Source: Siphonodentalium dalli
Taxonomy: Eukaryota > Mollusca > Scaphopoda > Gadilida > Siphonodentaliidae
Direction of reading: 5' to 3'
DNA: 64,000 nt
NCBI GenBank assembly: GCA_032622095.1
Contig: CP136064.1
Location: 251,722,484-251,786,483, forward strand
The position numbers were made by a program, and so were the translations under genes. The notes under the pieces were generated by a model. It saw nothing but the letters and a program-made list of their open reading frames with translations. It ran no database searches and was not told the origin of the DNA. Of the stretch, positions 34,298-46,799 are shown one piece after another (positions within the stretch are counted from its first letter, which is position 1; each line of letters starts with the position of its first letter).

Positions 34298-37200
34298 AAA
34301 GTGCGGATTCGCAATTTCCAACGGATCGCCGAGGTGTCTGCACTTCTATTAGTTGGACTTGATTGTTATTATTGAGGGTTTTGAGGAGACAGTTAGTACC
34401 GGCGGACCCACGAATTTACGAACCCACGAAAAAGTCATAAATGGCTGAAACACGAAAATTGATACAAACGAATTTAAAGCCATTCACAGTAGTATAAAGC
34501 ACAGTAATTGAACATAACTTGATCATCATTAGAAAACAAGTACTCATCTTTGTGAGGATGACAAATTTTTGCTTCGGGATTTCCGTTTCTTACTTGGTAA
34601 AGAATATACATGTATTTTGTCGGTGTGTTCTTCAATAATCTACATGTACTTGTTATTGGTTATTGGAAGAATTCAGAAATAAAACTTTATAATTAAAACA
34701 GAGAAATGGTAAACATTTGGTCATCTAGTAAGGAGCTTGTCACCACGTTAGAGATTGACCTGTTGTACATATACATCTTTGTCGCATATATACATGTACA
34801 AGTGATGCTGGTAACCTGTACACTTGGGTATGGATGCTAAACATTTTTCGATATGTATGCATGTAACTAGCGATTGTTGAGTGATTTTTCGATCATATTG
34901 GTGCTTTTCATTATGCTTACATGAGTATATGACTAGTTATATGGGTAGCATGTTAATTTGGTATGGATGCCAACCCTTTTCGATAAGTTTAATTAGCGAG
35001 TGTTGAGTTATTTTCCGATTATTTTTTCACCATAAATTATTCTAACTTATCCAATTATTTTCAAAATTTTTCATCAAACATTTAGGGTGGGTCCCCAATT
35101 TCCTTTGGAAAACACTTGTGTTGGGGGTGTGGCTGACAAAATCGAGGTGGTGGATCTTTGACCAACGTTGTGTACGGGGGGGGGGGGGGGGTAAACCCCG
35201 TGTCGACAATATTCGTTTGGTTAAGTGGTTCGTGAAAGTGTTAGAAAATATTCGGCGTTTGGTGCATGATAATGTGGTGTATATTGGCATGGTTCGGACA
35301 TCTTTTCTGCTCACGGTGAACGGGAAAGAGCTGAGACCATATCTTGTTGACCTTGTCATACTCGGATAATTTAATTTGTAATGGTGGGTGCGTCTGGTAT
35401 TGGTCTTAGACAGAGGACGATGAATCACCAACTACTGACATTCTCTGTGCATGTCAGATGTGGTGTGCCGAACTCGCCTTTTGTGTGATTGTTCTCGTTG
35501 GATCGCCGGGCGGTAGAAACAAAACAGCCGTGGCCTTGTTATGTGTGGTCTACCGAACTGACTTAGTTCAGTTTGGTCACTATGGCTGGTGGGAGAGAAG
35601 AAATATCGCGATCTTGCCATACGTTGGCAATTAAATTTGAAATGCATGGCAGGATTTGCCAGGTCCTGGCTATATTGAAGCGGATTATGATACATCGCCT
35701 CTAGTTTAAACATATTTTATTCTCCAACACAATTCATTACATGTGAATTTACAAATGTTATATACATGTATGCAAGCAAAGCAAATGAATTTCACTCTGT
35801 TCCATTTGCATATCAATATGTAAATAGATATATATGAGGTTGGTTGGAAAAGGAACGGAAATAAGCATGAGCTTTTTAAAGTCGTTCATTCATTATAAAT
35901 CTGTTATCATTATATTAGTTGGTGCATGGGCTCGACAGTGCGTATATCTCGGTAGTTTGGGTGGAAATAAAACTATGTTTAGCGTAGGGCAGAAAAAGAC
36001 AACAACGGTGTGTGTTTGTGCGTCACCACTGCTGATATGATACGATATGGTTTCGTTTACTGACAATCAAGACACCCTTTCGGGCAAAACAATTTACAAT
36101 AATGAAGAGACATAATTAGAAAAAAAGAAAGCATGGTTACTGTTGATTGGGTTGACAAAATAAGTAAAATAATACGTCCCCATCCATTACTATTCTACCT
36201 TAAATTAATTTTGTATCAATAGAATGACCATCTGGTAATGCATGTAGGGGGCATAAACGTGTATTTTAGAAATTACATGTGTATGTACACGTATATATAT
36301 AAGATATTATATATGGTAAACCGTGAAATGGAAGACGGCATTTCGTCTATAGCTATTAAAACTATAGTTCGTGACTGAGTGTGTGTTTTGCAGACATCGC
36401 GTTCGTATAAGCTATCTCTCAAATTTACATTAATCGTTTCTGAACAGGATCATCAAAAAGCCGAGCATGAATTTATTTGCGCCAAACTTAACTCTTATAT
36501 TTGTATAACCACACCGGTCACCCGCGTATCAACAAGACGGAGAAGTACCTATATATTGGTACGGAAATCCTGTCGTCTGGTAAATGTGTTTGTGCCAAGA
36601 AAAGTTGAGTTTATTTCTTTTTATGCATTTTATTTGTGATTATTTCCGGTTTAATATTCATAAAATAAATCAATTCCAATATTCGTGCGTGTGGATAATC
36701 TGATATGTTTGCTTTGTGAGAATAATCTCGTTATGTTCAGTGACAACTACAACGAAAATGGAAATAAGACTATTAATCGCTCTTATTTACGAATAACAAC
36801 TGGCGCCGAACCGATTACAATCGCCATACTATAGTATACAATGTGTGCCCCATAAAATATAGTATTAGTAGCTTGATCTGATGCATAATTCTCATAAAGC
36901 AGCCTCCTCAAAAAACGTCGATTGAAAACAGTTTCTACCAGCAACTCGATGACAAGTACCTGTTGTTGCGGTGAGAAATACGTTTTGAATACCAACTGAC
37001 TCGGTGTTAAAGTTCCCAAACCTGTTATGTTTTATTGAATTTAGGACACGTCGGACAGAATATAACCCTGGAATACAACAGGTCATATACAACGGCCTAT
37101 GACATTTTCTGGAACTGATGGATATTTAACCGATTTGGCCCATGTGGCCGTCTTTTTAAAACATGCATTAGATCCATGCAGGATTATATTTTATGCAAGT

Positions 37201-37517
37201 TAACGTTATTTTTCGACCCCCCCCCCCCCCCGAAATTAGATGGCCGACCATGTGCCGAGACCATTCGGATGTCACCGCTGCCGAATATTTTCCAAAACCT
37301 TGGATTCGATAGTCGAACATATGTACCATTAATTAACTATCATCAAAATGAAGAACTTGATAATGTAAAAGTGTCATTAGACTATACAAAACAGGAAACA
37401 ACGGGATACCAGCGTTTATCACATCCAGGATTGATACCATCTGCTCTTTCGAAAAGAATAGGGAAATATTTGTGTCTGTGGACGGCAATATAACACTGCG
37501 CGATTACTATCCAACTA
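34298..37517. other. No recognised gene
   Basis: About 3.2 kb. Contains a G run of about 16 near 35178 and a C run of about 17 near 37216. Two frames of 129 and 93 codons on the minus strand near 35042-35713 have no recognised domain. A weak GTGGTCTA/GTCGGT-type similarity links 35455-35680 with 40080-40240. Nothing firm. Confidence 0.4.
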
Positions 37518-37698
37518 CAGTACTGCTCTAAGTAATCGACTCCTTAACCACAGCAGAATTATGGGTAACTTTTCAAGATTTAGTCGGACATATGGCTTGT
37601 TGCCATTCAATGGCAACAAGCCATATTTCCGACTAAATCCTGAAAAGTTACCCATAATTCTGCTGTGGTTAAGGAGTCGATTACTTAGAGCATCACTG
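37518..37698. mobile_element. TA-flanked palindromic MITE (mariner/Tc1-like), copy 2, short core
   Basis: Ends CAGTACTGCTCTAAGTAATC and GATTACTTAGAGCATCACTG, with TA on both sides. The arms match the other copies, but the GGAAAGCTCTCG centre is absent and the arms meet at TTGCCATTCAATGGCAA. Confidence 0.85.
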
Positions 37699-38176
37699 TA
37701 CATGTAAGAAGATAAAACTATCAACAGTAGAACTGTGATAACAATAGCTACATATACTTTCCCAATTCATAGAGAAAATCATTTTTTGTGACAGAAGCTC
37801 CACTTTCCCTGACTCACCCCGAATCTGTACGAAAAGTTCAGGGAAGAGATACATCTAGTCTGCGAAACTCCATTTACAAGCCTCCAACCACATCGAGTTG
37901 GAGATTGTACATAAACTTCAAACTTTCAAATTTGTAACCTTACACCCCTATAGCTGGACATTTCAACTAATTGACATTTCAGTCTAAAAAATTCAATCTA
38001 TATATGTAAAATCGTTCTTACATTTCCAAGTAATGTTGTGGCAGGCATGACCTTTCCAACTGTTGGCCATTTTGGCAAACGCTTGCGGAGTAGACACTCA
38101 TATCCCCTACCAATGTTGCATAGTAAACATAGACTGTGATCAATGCATATATGATCTATAATACTTCTCCCTAGCT

Positions 38177-38699
38177 GTTAAAGATACGGGCGGTGTCGGC
38201 GGTGGGTATGCTGTTCAAATATTCACCTCCGTCAAAAACCGCCATATACAGAAAGAATAGTAAAATATAGACAGAATTTGTTCTTATACCAATCAGAAAT
38301 ATGGCATAAACAGTATGTTATTGTCATTGTTCTCCCTTTGTTATGTAAACAAAAGCAAAAAACGTTAAGTTACCTGGCCTTTGTTTAGATCCGAATATGG
38401 TAAACATAAAGAGCGTTATTTGTTACTGTTTTCCTGATATGGAAATAATAAAGAGCGTTTATATCATTGCTGTGTGATTAACCAATAGAATTGCGCTGTG
38501 TTATGTAAACAGAAGCACAACTTCTGTAACACGAGCAGGCTCTTGTTTACGTATACCATCTTGACGACAATATACTATTTACGCACCTATTGTGTTTGGC
38601 ATATGAACAAAACTATATATATTTTAATATTCCTTCTGTTGATGGCGATTTGAACAAATATGAATATTTCTGCAACGAACACCGCCCGTGCCTTTAACG
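38177..38699. mobile_element. Candidate TIR element
   Basis: Left GTTAAAGATACGGGCGGTGTC and right GACACCGCCC-type end (ACACCGCCCGTGCCTTTAAC) are inverted repeats with two mismatches over about 20 bp. Subterminal GTTCAAATATTCA / TGAATATTTC text is also inverted. The interior has a repeated TAAACATAAAGAGCG / AATAATAAAGAGCG block. No clear target duplication, no ORF. Confidence 0.55.
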
Positions 38700-40622
38700 T
38701 TCCACACAGGAACGTGTCGACATGGGGTGCTTTTGGTAAATTTGTTCAACAGTTGAAAATTTTATTCATCACACAACGTTAGTTGAAAAGTTACACCAAA
38801 TATATAATAGGTTGAAATGGTTTCCATTGGTTGATTTTGCAACCAGTAATTAGGGGGGATATGTTGTTTTCAGAATAACGAAAGCATGTTTATTTTATAC
38901 TTTTGGTCTGAAATGGCCAATATCAGAACATGTAAAGTTCCAACCTAGGGTGATCTAACTGGTATGTCAACTCTATGAGTTTGGTCTGGTTGTTGATGGA
39001 TGGGTGCAGTAGCAAATGTCAAGGTGAAAACTCCCCATTACATCGCATTTCGATCAGGAAAACATGTTCGACCATTTTTGTAATCAATATATTGTTGTTG
39101 TTGTTGTTGTCTTCGTCGTTGTAAGAAATTACACCGATTTGTTGATACTCATAAAATTACCGACACCAATTATTTAAATCCATGATTTGGAGTTTTTGTA
39201 TAATTCTAACGCACGACAAGAACTGTTTCCTGCCCAAGTAGTGTACATCTTTCCAAATAGCTTCAGGACGACATGGACAATTGAACACGGTTATGCTTAT
39301 ATCCATATTTCGTCTGAATTATTTCCTCAGACTGTAAAATTGCCCAAATAATCTTTTAAATCATTAGAAAAAGCAGGAAAGTAAATTGGCCAGATAATTT
39401 CTATAAACGAGTGACAATCCATCTACATAATATGTGGTTCATTGTTCTTCAGGGATATCGATTTGCAGTCATTTTATCGATGTTAATTGGGTAACTTCCG
39501 CCATCGCACGGGATATGTGTGAAAGGATTATCTCAATCAGTGTTACAATCTCCGTCTCGGTGATACGCACGTGACTGGTGTGATAACTGAATAACATCAT
39601 ATTCTTCATTAAGAGCGCGAACGGCCAGCGGAATAACAATGTACTAATTTCTTCAAAATACCTATATACCACACCAACTATATATGATTCATGTATGAAT
39701 TTCTTAATGTTTCCAATGAGAGAGTGTTCCAAGTGAATGTGAATGTGAGCGTGCACATGTGAGTGCAAGAATAGTATATGTCTCAATGTATCATTATACT
39801 AATATTTGTGCTTTCCGTCTGTCTGTCTGTCTGTCTGTCTGTCTCATCTTCTTGTTATATTTATGTCCTCAATTAAAAATAAATAAAATTAAAAAAACCA
39901 AAAACTTCGTATAAGGGGTGTTATCCAATGTATGAATGAAATAGACAATCCAATGATTGACCCATGTGCTTATAATCTGAAGTGTATACATATCATAATT
40001 TAATATATAACTGTATTTCAGTACTGAATATAACAAGTGTAAGTTATAGACTCAATATTTACACCACCAGAACCTTCTCGGCGCACGCGAGGTGTAGTCT
40101 ACGACATCGCATTCGGCTCTCGGTGGCTCGCGGGAGAGCAAAATCAAAACATTGTTGACCTTGGCAGATGTGGTCTATATGGTCCGGTCGGTGTCTTGCG
40201 GGACACTCACGTGAGAAGTTCCTTCCGGGTTATACATAAATAGCACTCGAAATTGACATTTTTTTGTCTTTAAAATTACACGATATTCTATATTGGCCAA
40301 GTTAGCTTTTATTCTACGGCTCTTTCGACGGCTTCCCAATTTGCCGTGCTAACTTCGAGGGCTGCATAAAATAGGGATCTGTTTGTATTTATATGGTTGG
40401 AGGGAAACTTCACAGGCGTCTGTGGTTGCGAGAATTCAAATTGAATGTTGTGACCCTAAGAACATAATGTACTGACATAGTTGGCGGTGACATTTCTGCT
40501 CTCTGTTAAAGTGCAGTGACAAAAAATTGTTGGTGAATGGCGTATGTGATGTACTGACAAGATAAGGTTCACTCTTGTGTTCCCGGATGCTTGAGTAAGT
40601 TCAGCAACACAGCATTGTTGGT
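38700..40622. other. No gene; weak repeat R4 and a microsatellite
   Basis: 38887-38945 resembles 14228-14275 (TTTATACTTTTGGTCTGAAATGG). A (GTCT)n microsatellite lies at about 39817-39845. The rest is unrecognised. Frames of up to 105 codons have no motif. Confidence 0.45.
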
Positions 40623-40873
40623 CAAGCCTTGAAATAGCGTGTCTGTCATTTGCAGAATGAGGTCCCCAGAGGGAGAATTTAGTGATGCTACCCCGCATAG
40701 CGGGCTAGCATAACCAACTTCACCCTCTGGTAAACTCATTCTGAGGTGTAAGCAGAATGAGGTCCCCACAGGGTGAATTTGGTGATGCTAGCCCGCTATG
40801 CGGGGTAGCATAACTAAATTCACCATCTGGGGACCTCATTCTGCAAATGACAGACATGCTATTTCAAGGCTTG
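40623..40873. mobile_element. Double-hairpin element C, copy 3 (compact)
   Basis: Outer inverted ends CAAGCCTTGAAATAGCGTG and CATGCTATTTCAAGGCTTG, followed by GTCTGTCATTTGCAGAATG and its complement, match over about 40 bp. Two hairpins (each CAGAGGGAGAATTTAGTGA-type arms around a CCCGCATAGCGGG-type loop) stand back to back with only about 15 bp between them. The centre lacks the AT-rich spacer of copies 1 and 2. Confidence 0.8.
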
Positions 40874-42689
40874 TTGTTGGTACACGGCGGATGCCTTATT
40901 AATCATTCATGTTAAACTTCGCGCGTGCACAATGTGGCGTTATTCCTTCTCGCAGATATGTTCATACAGTATAGATCTGAATTCTCCCAGAATATGTATC
41001 TGTATCTGTAGATATTACAGTGCAGGAACCAATTATATGCCAACTTGAAACACCATTTTGTTAGAGTGGTGTCTTGTGAGCATGGGGCCCCATAGGTTCA
41101 GTTATAGTCCATGTAAGGTGCACGGTGCATTTGTACAACATATATCACTGATATTTTTTTCTGTGTCCGACACATAAATTTTTCCTCAGAATCTATAGGT
41201 CATCTGACACATATAGTCATACACCAGGTCAAAAAACCCTTCCAGCTCATGTGACGCTTGTTCGAATATGCACGGACGTGTGATCCACGCACACGGAGGG
41301 TGATCGGGTTCGTGTATCTGGGTTTTTTGTCGGTTGATTCCAGGAATCGGTGATTTTCCTACAAGGGAGTTATTTCCCCGCGGAATTAACCCATTGCGCG
41401 GTGTTATGTTTCTGCCCAACCCACAGTGACATTGAAGCCGTCATTTGAATGGTATACTTAGGTGTCGTGTGGTCTGTATCTGGATGCACAAGTAAACTCT
41501 GGTTGGATACCCGGTATGGTGTGTGGGTCCCCCGGTTCATTCCAATTGTGTCCGTCATGTATACAGATGGTGATATCCTATACTCGACAGTTTTATCTCT
41601 CACTTTACTAAACACTCATAGATAGATATGTTTAATCTTCCAACCAAGATACATGGTACGAAGAAAAGAAAAAAAAAATGAATGACAATAAACAATACAT
41701 ATCCTTAGCCACGCGCGGAGAAGTGGAGTCTCGATTCTTATTGTTGCTTTTTTTTGGGGTAGTGGAGTAGACCAAATTATTGGCACTGGCTAAATTTGAC
41801 AATTTGATTAGTCTTTTTCCGCTTATATAGGGACCCACTTATCGGCGCATGGCATAGGATATAACAAACTATAGTATATGGAACTGTATGATATGGCAGA
41901 TTGACGAGTGGTTTCCTTGGATTCTGTTCTGATACTAAGTTCAATAAACTGCCATAATTGTGCCGTTTGTTTAACATATTATCTGAAATGGGGAAATGTT
42001 CAGACAGGATAAGATAGGATAAGTTTATTGACAATATACATACATGAATAACACAAACATATGAACAATACATACGAATATTTTGTATATTGCACGGGGT
42101 GATATAGCCCTTCCAGGCTGTCTTCCTGTCATCCCCGTTGGCATAGGTATCGCTATAGTGAATATTTGAAGATGGCGTATGTGGGCGGTCATCTCCATAT
42201 GAGTGCACAGACAATCATGGCTTGTGAACATAATTATCAAGGGTATGTTACAGATATTATTTAAGTTGATGGGTACCAACGCGGACCATTGCCAGATTTG
42301 TTCATAACAATCGGTAAATGGGTGATGTTTTGTGTGATCATCGGGGAGGCAATTGAATGAGGTCGTGATAATAACTTCAACACGGCCATATACTATTTGT
42401 TGAACTTATTATCTGAGCATTTCCCGCCAATTAATTTGATTCTTTCTGTGCAGATGCTCGTACGTCTGTCGTCTGTTTATATTCCCTTAACAAATACCCC
42501 TCTTACGAATAATACACAATTCCAATGTATTACTCTTATAACTGATGGAAGAATGCATTCAGTAAAGAATGGGTTAACTGTGTCGTCAGGTTTCGAACAC
42601 AATTTCTTTGAATTTGGTCACATGGAGTGAGTCTACATTCCCACTATTATATATAGCTAATGCATGGCAAGTAGTTGACTATGTTAAAA
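40874..42689. other. No gene; possible retroelement tail
   Basis: Minus-strand frames near 41186-41615 and 41777-42214 have no recognised domain. 42003-42125 read on the minus strand looks like a LINE 3' end (GGGCTATATCACCCCG ... CAATAAACTTATCCTATC), but no coding part is attached. Confidence 0.4.
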
Positions 42690-44521
42690 TATTGAGTTCA
42701 CTAATTTCGAGGATGTTTCTGAATCAAAATTGGAAGAGGTTCTCAACATAATAAAATGTAAATCATGCTTATTGGACCCAATTCCTACGAGATTTGTGAA
42801 AAATGACCAAGTCAAGCAGCACTTTGTCTCTGTGTTCACTCGCATTGTTGTAAATTCTCTTTCGAACGGTGTTGTGCCTGATGAGATGAAAATCGCGATA
42901 GTGACACCTTTACTGATCACTTGATCCAGATATGCTAAAAAAAACTACAGACCAGTGTCTAATTTGTCATTTCTTTCGAAAGTTCTGGAAACAGTAGTCA
43001 GTATCCAACTTCTTGAGCATGTGAACAAGCACAACTTGTTTGATAAATTCCAGTCTGCATACAGAAGTAACCACTCAAGAGAGACGGCACTCATAAAAGT
43101 AAAAAATGACATTGACCTTTCGATTGACCACGGGAAGTGCGTATTATTACTGATGCTAGATTTAAGCGCGGCATTTGACACTTGTGCCCACAACATTATG
43201 TTACATCGTTTGCGAGACTATATTGGCGTAGGCGAGATCGCACTCAGTTGGTTCAAGTCTTATCTTTCCAATAGGAAGCAAAAAGTATTGATAGGAGACA
43301 TTTGCTCGGAGGAAGTGAGTCTGGATGTTGGAGTTCCTCAAGGATCCATACTGGGACCCTCCCACTTGGACGTATTTTGGATAACCACGCTGTCAGTTAT
43401 TATCTTTATGCAGATGACACTCAAATATATGTTGAATTTGATCGGAAGGAAGTCGGCGGATACGATGAAGCCAAACGTTGTTTCGAAACATGTTTCTGTG
43501 ATGTCAAAAACTGGATGCTTGAAAACAAATTGAAGCTGAATGGTGGTAAATCCGAATTTCTGGTCATAGCCTCCAAATATCACCTTAATGCACTTTCGGC
43601 AGAAGTGAATGGTTGTGTTGATTCCAGCTTCGACATACAACTTGGTGATAACATCATTTCTTCATCAAAGCAAATTCGAAACCTAGGTATTTTGATTCCA
43701 ATATGACAATGGACACAATGGTGTCTAACATTCTAAAAATTTGTTATTTCCACTTGCGATCAGATCACATCTTACAAAAGAAGCAATGAAGCATGCTGTG
43801 CTTTCGCTGATTGTATCACGTATTGACAGTCTTAACTCCCTACTGACTACCATCACTCAGGAGAATGTGGATAAGATCGACATTTTGATAAACAATTGTG
43901 TTCGCTTAATGAACAATAAATGTAAATATGATCATATAACCCAATTTCTAATCCAAGAGCACATCATGACATTCATATTTAGGATTCAGTTTAAATGCGC
44001 TGTAGTTGTGTTCAAATCTCTCCACATGGAATCACCTGATTATATCACGGACATGTTTCAAGTGAGATCGGGAGGAATAACTCGGTCCAACACCACCGGA
44101 TTCCACCTGAATACCATCGGCGGCAAAACGAACAATAAACATGGAAAGTTATGCTTCCAGGAAGTGTCCATCGCGCTATGGAACAAACTGCCAATGAACA
44201 TCAGGCGCTGTCACTCTGTTCAAAGTTTTAAAAAGTTGCTGAAAACATATGTTTCGTCAATGTTTTCAGTTGCCAAATTGACATTATTCGCACTTATTTT
44301 CGATTCATTAATTTTTCATATATTCCATATTCGTGATTTGTTAATTTTTAGCTGTGTACGTGGCTGTTTTTAGGTAGTATTTTAATTCTCCTTGGCCTCT
44401 TTTAAACTCACATATCTTTTAGTATCCATATTGTGTTATCTCTTTGTTTTAAACTGTACATGTATTTCTATTGTAAAGCGCATTGAAACTAATTTACTGT
44501 CTAATGCGTTTTTAAATGTAA

Positions 44522-44552
<31 letters not shown>
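42690..44552 (+). mobile_element. 5'-truncated LINE with reverse transcriptase (inactivated)
   Basis: Plus-strand frames follow the CR1/L2-like RT order: KCKSCLLDPIPTRFV (42730-42924), a stop/frameshift in an A8 run near 42935, KNYRPVSNLSFLSKVLE, LMLDLSAAFDT, GVPQGSILGP (42955-43380), a frameshift near 43350, YYLYADDTQIYV and WMLENKLKLNGGKSEFLV (43302-43706), and a second break near 43706. The C-terminal thumb and tail WNKLPMNIRRCHSVQSFKK are in 43741-44373. The 3' end has AAGCGCATTGAAAC and an (AAT)n run ending at about 44552. No endonuclease is present, so the copy is 5'-truncated. The catalytic YADD is retained but split from the upstream palm by a frameshift. Confidence 0.85.
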
Positions 44553-45524
44553 CGGCATGCATCACAATCGTCCTCATCCTCATCGTCACCATCATCATCG
44601 TCGTCGTTGCCATCACATCTAATCAGCCCGCTAATCCACTGAGCACGTTGTCAAACAAAATTTGTTATAGGTCGCCCATAACTGAAGTTATACCGATTCA
44701 TTCGATTGAATATTCCATCATGGATTATATATATATATATATACTTAAAATGGCACTAATAATTAATTTAATTTAATAATTTATGATATACCCAAAATTG
44801 GTACCATCTGGTCGGTGAAAAATGAATCACGGGATAAATTGACCCGTAGAGTGTAATGAAATAGATGCCGTTGACCACATACGACTCATAGTGACAAATA
44901 TGAGCAATAAAGACCGTTGATTGTGTAGGAAAATTTATACAGATGGGTTGGAACCTGGTCGCTCGAAATTGGTATGCAGTGATGAATTGGCACAGGGAGT
45001 ACGACTGGATAGGTACCGATGACCCTAACTGGGGGGGGGGGGCGGGGGAATTAAATATTATATTATCATAAATTAGCAAAGAAGAGCTTTTCTTATCAGC
45101 TTAGACGATATGTAGGAACATTGGTACACATGGGTCACCTGATCAGGGGAACATAATTTGATGTGTGCCTTTGATCTCAGATGACTTAGAGGGGGCGGGG
45201 GTAATGAATTATTTTAACATATATGATCATTGAATAGCGTTTATTATCAGCTCAGCAGAAGATAGGTGCTAACATTTGCACAGAGACGTAATTTGGCACC
45301 GGAAATGTCGTCGGCTAGATACCATTGACTTCAGATGGCAAAGAGGCACTAATACTTATCAATAAATACCGTTTATTGTCATAATAAAAGACAGCGGCAA
45401 CTGCATCCGGAGAGTGTAATGCACTAGGTGGTGTTTATCTCAGGTATCTAATAATTAATTTAAATGACTGGGGCACTAATAATTTAATTATTCTTTACCC
45501 ACGCAACGCCGGGACCCCAGCTAG
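44553..45524 (+). repeat. Old tandem repeat ending in a Helitron-like 3' terminus
   Basis: TGGCACTAATAATTAATT-type text recurs at 44750 and 45469, with related blocks between (GATTATTGTC/GACCGTTGATT, TTTATTATCAGC). The right end ACGCAACGCCGGGACCCCAG then CTAG|T (45521-45525) has a small GC hairpin before CTAG, as in Helitron 3' ends. No 5' end was located. A G10GCG5 run lies near 45030. Also contains a CATCATCGTC microsatellite (44575-44625). Confidence 0.4.
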
Positions 45525-45639
45525 TTTAGTATAAATTAGGAAATTTCCACCTTAGAATAATTATTTTAGTCCATCGAAATAAATTAGCTATGTATTTTCC
45601 AATATATCTAAATTTACTTTCTCGAAAATGGTTGTTTTT

Positions 45640-45945
45640 AACCAAACGTTGGTGGTAATAAATCGCCCAATATTAGTTGATTTGACCCAATTATTAAGTA
45701 ATTATTGACCCAATGTTGAGTACAAAAAATCGCCCAACGCAAAAGGGAAATTATTATTAGGTAAATTGTTACTCTGCGTTGAGTAAAAACATTGGGTAAA
45801 ATTGATAAAAATTGGGTAACATATGTTTTACCCAACAAAAAAGTCAAAAGTTACAAAAACATTCGCGGGGTGCTATATAAACCATTACGTTGGGTAAAAG
45901 TTTTACCCAATTGGGGTAGAATTTTACCGAACGCGATTTGGAGTG
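45640..45945. repeat. TTGGGTAAA/TTTACCCAA inverted low-complexity repeat
   Basis: At least ten copies of TTGGGTAAA, TTTACCCAA or near variants occur in both orientations, giving several nested hairpins. No coding or TIR boundary was identified. Confidence 0.55.
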
Positions 45946-46069
45946 TACATATACACAGTGCATACATCTGGTCACGAGCATGGATGTGCAACGTGTAGTC
46001 ACGAGTATGTACGTGTACGATATTATTTTTCTTATTCATTTTTAAAAATTATTTAAGATATAATTTCCA

Positions 46070-46799
46070 TCTATTATATATTTTGGAAGATCTGTCTGTG
46101 TATCTGTGTATCGGTGGTCTGTGTGTGTGTTCGCGATGAACTCGAAAATGGCCGACCCGATTTCGATGAAACTTCGTATGTGAGGATACTATCGGTCGGG
46201 AAGTGGCATAGGCATATTAATTTTCAGATCCGAGGTCAACTTTTCACGTGCCGAGGTCAAATCTGTTTTTACGCCGTTTTGCGCAAATATATTTCAGTTC
46301 GGTGCTCACAAATCGATTCGATATAGCGCGAATAATAAATTGCCAGTCATATAATTTGCACGGTTAGGATCTGTGGCGCTTCATCTTTCCAATGATGTAT
46401 CACACGCCTGAGTACATTTAAAGTTTCTACCTTAATTATCGGGAAGAACGCAGGACCATGCTTCGTTCATCGAAAAACATTCCGTAAATATATTACGCCG
46501 TCAACAGATCGTGACGTGATCGCGTTTAACTCTTAACTGGCCGATGTCGCGTTAACTCATCACCGACCGAGGTATCCGCAAATGACATTGGGCAATATAT
46601 ATATCTCGGAAACGGGTGGAGCTATCGACTTGACATTTGGCATGTGAATGTATCTTGCCCCGGATACGAATTTTATCGGGTCGCCGAGCCCGTTCGACGC
46701 CAGCTTCGCACATGCGCAGACCAGATATCGGAAACGGGTGGAGCTATCGACTTGAAATTTAGTTTTTGAATAGCCCGGACGAAGTCGGGTCACCTCTAG
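46070..46799 (+). mobile_element. Non-autonomous Helitron-like element, copy 1
   Basis: Begins A|TCTATTATATATTTTGGAAG (46070) and ends with the hairpin-forming CCCGGACGAAGTCGGG, then CACCT and CTAG (46796-46799). TC start, hairpin about 10 bp before CTRR, A before and T after match Helitron rules. The body contains GTCTGTGTATC-type repeats and CCGATTTCGATGAAAC. No Rep/helicase. Confidence 0.65.

Noticed and set aside
35042..35713. 129- and 93-codon minus-strand frames as genes
   Set aside because: No recognised domain, the first spans a 16-bp homopolymer, and the overlapping opposite-strand frame is equally open.
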